Below the pieces are notes generated by a model. That model was not told where the DNA came from, made no database searches, and saw nothing but the letters and a program-made list of their open reading frames with translations. From assembly GCA_017473905.1 (NCBI GenBank), contig JAFUJA010000014.1, forward strand, positions 1 through 64,000: 64,000 bases of DNA. The letters run 5' to 3'. Position 1 is the stretch's first letter. Each line of letters starts with the position of its first letter. Source of the DNA: Lachnospiraceae bacterium. Its GTDB lineage: Bacteria; Bacillota; Clostridia; Lachnospirales; Lachnospiraceae. Shown piece after piece: positions 62,803 to 64,000 of this stretch. Made by a program: the position numbers and the translations under genes.

Positions 62803-64000
62803 ATGAACGATCAGTATAATCAGTACAATCAGTACAGTCAGTACGGTACAAATGGTCAGACATATGAAGCCGGAAGCGCACCGGCTCCAAAAAAAGCGAA
62901 AAAGAAAAAAGGAAAGTTGGGCTTTATCATTTTAGAGGTTGTTCTCTGCCTGGTATTGGCACTTGCTTTCGGTATTATTTCAGGTGTTACCTTCTTAGGG
63001 GTATCCGTAGGTGGTAATTATGTACTTGAGGCTATGGGAATTGAGGGACCCGGCTTTATGCTTACAAGAGAAGAACCTACAGAGGAACCCACGGAAGAAC
63101 CCAGCGAGGAGCCTACGGAGACACCTTCAGAGGATATCTCCGTTGCAGGAGATGTGGACTCCGAAGTGATGGATAATGCAAGCCTTACGGACGTATCTGC
63201 AGTTGTGGAAGAAGTTATGCCTTCTATCGTAAGTATTGTAGTAACAACAGAGGTTAGTTTCTACGGATATACACAGGATGTGGAAGGTGCAGGCAGTGGT
63301 TTTATTGTAGGTCAGAGTGAAGATGAGCTTCTGATTGCCACCAACTATCATGTTATCGAAGACGGTAAGACCATTAAGGTCCAGTTCTTTAATGAAGCGG
63401 TTGTGGAAGCAAGCGTAAAAGGTAAAAACATTAGTATGGACCTTGCAGTTCTTGCGATTCCCTTAACCAATATTGACGGAGAAACCAAGGAAATCATTGA
63501 GGTGGCTAAGATAGGTGATTCCACACAGCTTCGAGTGGGAGAGCCCGCAATTGCAATCGGTAATGCGTTGGGATACGGACAGTCCGTAACCACCGGCGTT
63601 ATCAGTGCATTAAACAGAGAGCTTGAATTGGATAACGGTTCCGTAGGAACTTTTATTCAGACAGATGCGGCAATCAATCCCGGTAACTCCGGCGGAGCAC
63701 TTTTAAATACCTACGGTGAAGTAATCGGTATCAACTCCAATAAAATCGGCGGTACTGCTATTGAGGGTATGGGATATGCCATTCCCATCAGTGCGGCAAG
63801 TCCTATTATTGAAAGTCTGATTAACAAAGAAGAGCTTTATATTTTACCGGAAGAGGAGCAGGGTTATCTTGGAATCAGTGGTACAACAATTACCAGTGCC
63901 ATGGCAGCAATGCAGGATGTAACAACTCCTTACGGTGTATATATTTCCGATATTGTTTCCGGTTCCCCCGCAGCACTGGCAGGTCTTCAGAGAGGTGATA
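62803..64000 (+). CDS. Membrane-anchored HtrA-like serine protease (partial, runs off the window)
   Basis: The first 399 codons are present and the frame is open at the edge. A Gln/Tyr/Asn-rich N-terminus (repeated QYNQY-type units) precedes a Lys cluster and one span (about 45-70), then an outside Glu/Pro/Thr linker of repeated TEEP units (about 90-110). The trypsin-like domain shows His in TNYHVIED, Asp in MDLAVLAI and Ser in NPGNSGGAL, so the triad is intact; a PDZ domain begins near GYLGISG. It is likely an envelope quality-control protease. GGAGGGAAGG precedes the ATG. It is probably a flanking housekeeping gene rather than part of the glycan locus. Confidence 0.92.
   Translation, partial: MNDQYNQYNQYSQYGTNGQTYEAGSAPAPKKAKKKKGKLGFIILEVVLCLVLALAFGIISGVTFLGVSVGGNYVLEAMGIEGPGFMLTREEPTEEPTEEPSEEPTETPSEDISVAGDVDSEVMDNASLTDVSAVVEEVMPSIVSIVVTTEVSFYGYTQDVEGAGSGFIVGQSEDELLIATNYHVIEDGKTIKVQFFNEAVVEASVKGKNISMDLAVLAIPLTNIDGETKEIIEVAKIGDSTQLRVGEPAIAIGNALGYGQSVTTGVISALNRELELDNGSVGTFIQTDAAINPGNSGGALLNTYGEVIGINSNKIGGTAIEGMGYAIPISAASPIIESLINKEELYILPEEEQGYLGISGTTITSAMAAMQDVTTPYGVYISDIVSGSPAALAGLQRGD

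Noticed and set aside
63060..63140. Short tandem repeat (TEEP-type codons) as a mobile or CRISPR-like element
   Set aside because: It keeps the reading frame and codes for a Glu/Pro/Thr linker between the membrane span and the protease domain.

Overview
The window most likely comes from a Gram-positive clostridial chromosome, probably Lachnospiraceae-like. This is inferred from moderate G+C, strong AGGAGG-type ribosome binding sites, a LytR-CpsA-Psr ligase, anchored GH25 lysozymes and TagD-type chemistry; no 16S or taxonomic marker is present. About 62 kb is one large cell-surface polysaccharide locus. Genes are tightly packed, mostly on the + strand, with many 1-30 base gaps or overlaps. No tRNA, rRNA, CRISPR array or insertion sequence was seen, and no gene-free stretch exceeds 300 bases.

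Layout. 1-0.9 kb: end of a polymorphic-toxin-like protein and a probable immunity gene, visibly A+T richer than the rest, then a promoter/terminator unit that looks like a small RNA. 1.1-10.7 kb: a degenerate SGNH protein, three large multi-span proteins resembling GT-C glycosyltransferases, a GtrA flippase-like protein, a GtrB/DPM1-like glycosyltransferase, and an FdtA/FdtB-like pair for a dTDP-3-amino-3,6-dideoxyhexose. 10.8-12.1 kb: a zinc-ribbon protein and an AraC regulator divergent from the sugar genes. 12.3-16.7 kb: gmd, fcl, manC and manA (GDP-mannose and GDP-L-fucose). 17.5-29.6 kb: a bacillosamine-type set (PglE-, PglC- and PglF-like) containing an ATP-grasp/HAD fusion, a processive-type GT2, a LicD/TagD-like pair, two Wzy/O-antigen-ligase-like proteins and pseB. 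29.7-32.0 kb (minus strand): pseC and a nucleotide-sugar epimerase. 32.2-39.3 kb: a GH25 lysozyme, two membrane proteins that look like halves of one GT-C enzyme, pseI and pseG. 39.3-44.4 kb: an acyltransferase, rmlB, rmlA, a second GH25 and rmlC. 44.4-60.9 kb: an ABC exporter (Wzm/Wzt with carbohydrate-binding tail), a methyltransferase-kinase resembling chain terminator WbdD, five GT2 enzymes, a phosphoglucomutase/phosphomannomutase, a WbaP-type initiating transferase and an LCP ligase. 60.9-64 kb: glmS and an HtrA-like protease cut by the window edge.

How the genes fit together. The locus supplies GDP-fucose, dTDP-6-deoxyhexoses, UDP-bacillosamine-type and pseudaminic-acid-type precursors. 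It has two initiating phosphoglycosyl transferases (small PglC-like, large WbaP-like), so at least two lipid-linked glycans are probably made. One is probably exported by Wzm/Wzt with reducing-end initiation and non-reducing-end capping by the methyltransferase-kinase. The GtrA/GtrB/GT-C set probably adds side sugars outside the membrane, and the LCP protein probably attaches polymer to peptidoglycan. Several expected steps (PglD, PseH, PseF, RmlD, a Wzx flippase) are not in the window. The points most worth following are the ATP-grasp/HAD fusion in the place of PglD, the WbdD/Wzt-like capping module in a Gram-positive setting, the LicD/TagD pair and the candidate small RNA.
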